Shown in pieces: positions 60,646-64,000 of a stretch of DNA of 64,000 bases (within the stretch, counting starts at the first letter, position 1; every line of letters starts with the position of its first letter). The translations under genes were made by a program, and so were the position numbers. A model generated the notes under the pieces. The model did not search any database, was not told the DNA's origin, and worked only from the letters and a program-made list of their open reading frames with translations. Location of the stretch: the NCBI RefSeq assembly GCF_009830125.1, contig NZ_WUPT01000002.1, positions 496,001 through 560,000 on the forward strand, given 5' to 3'. This DNA comes from Kangsaoukella pontilimi (GTDB taxonomy: Bacteria; Pseudomonadota; Alphaproteobacteria; Rhodobacterales; Rhodobacteraceae).

Positions 60646-61431
60646 ATGCGCCAAATGCTTGCCCGCCTGATCTCGCACCGGCTGTTCGAGCCGGTGATCA
60701 TGGTTCTGATCGTCATAAACGCCATTACGCTTGCGCTGGAAACAAGTCCGAGCGCCATGGCAGCGGCCGGCCCGCTTCTGATTGCGCTGGACCGGGCGAT
60801 CCTTGCCATCTTCGTGCTGGAGCTCGCGGCGCGGCTGATTGTCGATTTCAGGGGCTTCTGGCGCGACCCGTGGCGCATTTTCGACTTCGCCGTCGTCGCC
60901 ATCGCCCTCTTGCCCGCCACGGGGCCGCTGTCGGTTCTGCGCGCCTTCCGCATCCTGCGGGTGCTGCGGCTGGTCTCGACCGTGCCGGCGATGCGGCGGG
61001 TCGTGGCGGGCCTCTTGTCAGCCCTGCCGGGCATGGGGTCGATCGTGGCGCTGCTGGGCCTGATCTTCTTCGTTTTCTCGGTGATCTCGACCAAATTGTT
61101 CGCCAGCGCCTTTCCCGATTGGTTCGGTACCATTGGCGCCTCGTCCTATACGTTGTTTCAGGTCATGACGCTGGAAAGCTGGTCCATGGGCATCGTCCGT
61201 CCGGTGATGGAGGTCTACCCCTGGGCCTGGGTGCTGTTCGTGCCCTTCATCATCCTGACCGCCTTCGCCGTTCTGAACCTGTTCATCGGTGTCATCGTCG
61301 ACGCGATGCAGTCGGAACATGCCGACGCCGCCCATGACGAGCGGGAAGCGATGAAAACGGAGAGCGCTGAAATCCTGTCCGAGGTGCGCGCCCTCCGGGC
61401 CGAGCTTGCGGCGTTGAAGGCGGAAAGATAG
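60646..61431 (+). CDS. Bacterial voltage-gated sodium channel (BacNaV type)
   Basis: A 261-residue six-helix ion channel subunit forming a homotetramer. S4 carries regularly spaced Arg (LRAFRILRVLRLVSTVPAMR). The pore helix and selectivity filter read TLESWSM (residues 175-181), the TLESW motif of the NaChBac/NavRosD class. S6 is LFVPFIILTAFAVLNLFIGV, followed by a cytoplasmic coiled coil (ETESAEILSEVRALRAEL-like) that holds the tetramer. It should conduct Na+ and may relate to motility or pH behaviour in marine bacteria. It sits just before pth. Confidence 0.92.
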   Translation: MRQMLARLISHRLFEPVIMVLIVINAITLALETSPSAMAAAGPLLIALDRAILAIFVLELAARLIVDFRGFWRDPWRIFDFAVVAIALLPATGPLSVLRAFRILRVLRLVSTVPAMRRVVAGLLSALPGMGSIVALLGLIFFVFSVISTKLFASAFPDWFGTIGASSYTLFQVMTLESWSMGIVRPVMEVYPWAWVLFVPFIILTAFAVLNLFIGVIVDAMQSEHADAAHDEREAMKTESAEILSEVRALRAELAALKAER

Positions 61432-61456
61432 GGTCGCGCGCGAAAGGATCACGCGC

Positions 61457-62149
61457 ATGAAGCTCTTCGTGGGACTGGGAAATCCCGGCGGCAAATACGC
61501 CCGGAACCGGCACAATATCGGCTTTATGGCCGTGGAAAGGATCGCCGATGATCACGGCTTTTCTCCGTGGCGCGGCAAGTTTCAGGGCAGCGTCAGCGAG
61601 GGCGTACTGGACGGCGAGAAGGTCGTGCTTCTGAAGCCGGAGACCTTCATGAACCTCTCCGGCCAGTCGGTTGGCGAGGCGATGCGCTTTTACAAGCTGA
61701 CGCCCGCGGATGTGGTGGTGTTCCATGACGAGATCGACCTTGCCCCCGCCAAGCTGAGGGTGAAGCAGGGGGGCGGACATGCCGGACACAACGGTCTGAG
61801 GTCGCTCCACCAGCATATCGGTCCGGACTATGCCCGTGTGCGCATGGGCGTCGGCCACCCCGGCCACAAGGACGCCGTGCCGGGCTATGTGCTGAAGGAC
61901 TTCCCCAAGGCGGATGAGGACTGGCTCGATGACATGCTGCGCGGGTGCTCGGACGGGGCGGCGGCGCTGGCCGGTGGCGATGCGGGGCGTTTCCAGAATG
62001 CCGTCGCGCTTAGGCTGAATCCGCCGAGGTCAGGCGGTGGTGGCAAGACCGAAAAAAGCGCTCCGGAACCCAAGGCCGCTCCCAAGGAAGATGCCCCTGA
62101 GGACGACGCGCGAAGCCCGCTTCAGAAGCTCGTGGACCGGTTCCGGTGA
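61457..62149 (+). CDS. pth: Peptidyl-tRNA hydrolase
   Basis: A 230-residue enzyme releasing peptides from peptidyl-tRNA. Catalytic His and Asn lie in GNPGGKYARNRHNIGFMAVE, with KPETFMNLSGQSVGEAMRF, VVFHDEIDLAPAKLRVKQGG and GHAGHNGLRSLHQHIG. The C-terminal 40 residues are a charged Lys/Pro/Ala extension common in this group. The usual upstream rplY (L25) gene is replaced by the sodium channel gene. The stop overlaps the DUF2332 start (GTGA). Confidence 0.96.
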   Translation: MKLFVGLGNPGGKYARNRHNIGFMAVERIADDHGFSPWRGKFQGSVSEGVLDGEKVVLLKPETFMNLSGQSVGEAMRFYKLTPADVVVFHDEIDLAPAKLRVKQGGGHAGHNGLRSLHQHIGPDYARVRMGVGHPGHKDAVPGYVLKDFPKADEDWLDDMLRGCSDGAAALAGGDAGRFQNAVALRLNPPRSGGGGKTEKSAPEPKAAPKEDAPEDDARSPLQKLVDRFR

Positions 62150-63165
62150 GCGTCCGCGACGCCTTTCACGAACAGATCGCCCATTGTGAGGCATTGGGCT
62201 CGCCGTTCATGGTCCGGCTCATGACGCTTCTGACCGCGCGGCTGAATAACGATACTGCCGTCGGCGCGCATGTGCTGGGCTGGGAAGGCGACCCTCGTCC
62301 GGGCGCGGACGGCCTGCCGCTCAGGCTGGCAGGTGCGCTTCATGCGCTCAGGCTTGAAGGGCTGGCGCTCGATGACGTTTACCCGCCGGCAGAGGTCAGC
62401 GACGATGCGCTCTGGTCGGGAATCGAAGCCGCGTTTCGCAACCATGAGACCCGTATCCTCGACTGGCTTTCCTCGCCGCCCCAGACGAACGAAGTGCGCC
62501 GCTCGGCTGCTATTCTTCCGGCGCTGGCGATGCTCAGCCAGGGCGATGACAGACCGGTCGCCCTTTACGAAATCGGGGCCAGTGGCGGGCTGAACTTGCG
62601 CTGCGATCAGTTCCGGATCGACGTGCCCGGTGGTTTCATCGGTCAGGCAGAGAGCCCCGTCCGGCACCGACCCGAGTGGGAGGGCAATGTACCGCCGCGT
62701 GACCTTCCGAAGGTCGTGCGCCGGGGCGGCGTCGACCTTGCCCCTGTCGACCCTCTGACCGAAGCGGGGCGGCTGAGGCTCTTGTCCTATCTCTGGGCGG
62801 ATCAGCCGTTCCGGATCGACCTGACCGAGGGCGCTATCGCACTTGCCCGTCAACATCCGGCGGAGATCCTGACCGGTGACGCGGCGGACGGGCTGTCGCA
62901 GCTCTTGGGCACGCACCCGCCGGATGCGCGACCCGTCGTTTTCCACACCATCGCCTGGCAGTATTTCCCGCCCGAGACGAAGGCGCGCGTCCAGGAGGTG
63001 ATGGAAGCCTCGCCCGTGCCTGTCGCGCGAATCGCGATGGAGCGTGATGGCGGCAATGGCGCGCTTGTGCGCATCTGGCATGACATCAGGGAAGAGCCTG
63101 TATCGGTGGCGCGGGTCGGCTTTCACGGACAGCGAATTCGTTGGGGTGACGCCCGATCATTTTGA
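62146..63165 (+). CDS. DUF2332 family protein
   Basis: A 339-residue cytoplasmic protein starting with GTG, coupled to pth by a GTGA overlap. It fits DUF2332: FHEQIAHCEALGSPFMVRLM, LYEIGASGGLNLRCDQFRI, VRRGGVDLAPVDPL, LRLLSYLWADQPFRIDL, and VVFHTIAWQYFPPETKARV. The EIGASGGLNL stretch looks like a SAM-binding methyltransferase motif I, so a methyltransferase is possible, but this is inference. Confidence 0.88.
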   Translation: MSVRDAFHEQIAHCEALGSPFMVRLMTLLTARLNNDTAVGAHVLGWEGDPRPGADGLPLRLAGALHALRLEGLALDDVYPPAEVSDDALWSGIEAAFRNHETRILDWLSSPPQTNEVRRSAAILPALAMLSQGDDRPVALYEIGASGGLNLRCDQFRIDVPGGFIGQAESPVRHRPEWEGNVPPRDLPKVVRRGGVDLAPVDPLTEAGRLRLLSYLWADQPFRIDLTEGAIALARQHPAEILTGDAADGLSQLLGTHPPDARPVVFHTIAWQYFPPETKARVQEVMEASPVPVARIAMERDGGNGALVRIWHDIREEPVSVARVGFHGQRIRWGDARSF

Positions 63166-63220
63166 CCGTCCCGCGCCGCGCGCTAGCTGTCCTGCAGGGA
63201 ACGAAAAAGGGATCAGCCCT

Positions 63221-63595
63221 GTGGAAAAGGAACCGCCGATCAACGTCCTGGGCGAGCCGCTTGAGCCGTGCTCGACGTCTCCTGTCACCGGCTTTTTTCG
63301 GGATGGCGCCTGCAATACCTGCGCCGAGGACCACGGCAGCCACACGGTCTGTGCGGTGCTGACCGCCGAGTTTCTCGCCTATTCGAAATATGTGGGTAAT
63401 GACCTGACCACGCCCCGGCCAGAGTTTCGCTTTCCGGGGCTCAAGCCCGGTGACCGATGGTGCCTCTGCGCTGGCCGTTTCCTGCAGGCGGCCGAGGAAG
63501 GCGCCGCGCCCCGGATCAACCTTGCGGCAACGCATCGCCGGGCGCTGGATATCGTACCCATCGATGTGCTCATGGATCACGCCGCGGAAGAGTGA
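63221..63595 (+). CDS. DUF2237 family protein
   Basis: A 124-residue protein starting with GTG. It matches DUF2237 along its length: INVLGEPLEPCSTSPVTGFF, RDGACNTCAEDHGSHTVCAV, TAEFLAYSKYVGNDLTTPRP, FPGLKPGDRWCLCAGRFLQA and a His in NLAATHRRALDIV. Several Cys and His could bind a metal or a redox cofactor. The role is unknown. AAAAAGGGATCAG lies upstream of the start. The end overlaps the convergent regulator by 19 bases. Confidence 0.9.
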   Translation: MEKEPPINVLGEPLEPCSTSPVTGFFRDGACNTCAEDHGSHTVCAVLTAEFLAYSKYVGNDLTTPRPEFRFPGLKPGDRWCLCAGRFLQAAEEGAAPRINLAATHRRALDIVPIDVLMDHAAEE

Positions 63596-64000
63596 TCGCC
63601 TGCGGTCTTGGATGCGGGTTTGTCCGGGACCGGCCCTTCATCCGCGACAAGGTCGTCAATGAACACGCTTAGAAGCTGGGCTCGTCCGCTGACACCCGCC
63701 TTCCGGTAGATCGCGGCCGTCTGCGCCTTGATTGTGCCGTCGCTGACGCCTCTCAGATCCGCGATGTCGTTGGTCGAGAAACCCTTGATCGCGAAAAGCG
63801 CTACATCCCGCTCCGCCGGTGTAAGGCCCCATTGGTCGAAATGTTCTTCCAGAACGGTCTGGAATGCGCTCCGCGCCTGCCGCAGGGATTTCTCGGCCCG
63901 CGCCGAGCGCGCCTGTGCCTGACGAAGGGCGATCACCCCGACGGCGACGCCCACCGTCAGGCCGATCGCCGCGCCGATTTCGATCAGTTCGTAGAGCTGC
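63577..64000 (-). CDS. LuxR-type DNA-binding protein (5' end outside window)
   Basis: At least 141 residues, truncated by the window end on its N-terminal side. A hydrophobic helix (IGAAIGLTVGVAVGVIAL) is followed by a charged, probably coiled-coil linker (QARSARAEKSLRQARSAF), a LuxR/GerE helix-turn-helix (LTPAERDVALFAIKGFSTND, DGTIKAQTAAIYRKAGVSGR) and an unstructured tail. A membrane helix before a LuxR domain suggests a membrane-bound regulator, or a sensor domain further upstream. Its partner or signal is not visible. Confidence 0.85.
   Translation of the reverse strand, partial: QLYELIEIGAAIGLTVGVAVGVIALRQAQARSARAEKSLRQARSAFQTVLEEHFDQWGLTPAERDVALFAIKGFSTNDIADLRGVSDGTIKAQTAAIYRKAGVSGRAQLLSVFIDDLVADEGPVPDKPASKTAGDHSSAA

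Overview
The window is a GC-rich chromosomal segment (about 64% GC by eye) of an alphaproteobacterium, most likely a marine member of Rhodobacteraceae (Roseobacter group). This rests on the gene order era-DUF1491-recO, the methylsuccinyl-CoA dehydrogenase and MeaB genes of the ethylmalonyl-CoA pathway, purH behind a heparinase II/III-like gene, and several small protein families (DUF1491, DUF3035, DUF2237) that I associate with this group. There is no rRNA, tRNA, phage, insertion sequence or CRISPR array. Most genes are chromosomal housekeeping genes.

Layout. 1-2942: tail of era, DUF1491, recO, and convergent mcd. 3202-4848: an orphan acidic protein and a divergent DUF1330/HxlR pair. 5036-7110: groES-groEL with a perfect CIRCE operator. 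7205-12417: TraB-like protein, pnp, an anchored exported protein plus PCu(A)C copper chaperone, rpsO. 12601-14863: an RTX-type calcium-binding protein, a companion with an RTX-tail-like domain, and DUF1643. 14860-19761: truB, a glycosidase-like protein and rbfA (minus), then dapB, SdhAF4 and rsmB. 19852-27026: heparinase-like, purH, lspA, DUF3035 lipoprotein and an M16 peptidase pair. 27276-29477: XdhC-like and MoeA-like molybdenum-cofactor genes. 29471-32648: an overlapping operon of circularly permuted ATP-grasp, alpha-E protein and transglutaminase. 33172-39683: a ligase-type MBL exonuclease without its ligase, a TbpB-like lipoprotein, gpmI, a degenerate EnvC-like factor and ctpA. 39745-45305: GFA protein, ABC exporter, GNAT, signal peptide peptidase, Zn-ribbon membrane miniprotein, Na/Ca antiporter and a pteridine-reductase-like SDR. 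45622-50552: uvrC, HpcH/HpaI aldolase, hemolysin III, pgsA-moaD-moaE. 50687-53077: a frameshifted lipoprotein gene, then a two-gene exported operon behind a promoter flanked by two palindromic operators. 53126-64000: hrpB, meaB, rpmB, cobB, LMW phosphatase, LysE/Lrp pair, a DUF6778-like lipoprotein, a voltage-gated sodium channel, pth, DUF2332, DUF2237 and a truncated LuxR-type regulator.

Points most worth a second look: a candidate minus-strand small RNA at about 27025-27130, with an anti-Shine-Dalgarno loop and an intrinsic terminator but no gene upstream; a lipoprotein gene split exactly at a G GGT TTT heptamer (50890-50896); the dual-operator promoter at 51806-51873; a family of intergenic elements (GC palindrome plus a GGRTATTT core) seen six times; and the ATP-grasp/alpha-E/transglutaminase operon. 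No obviously new large multi-gene system is visible. The operon at 51890-53077 and the ATP-grasp operon are the least explained multi-gene units.
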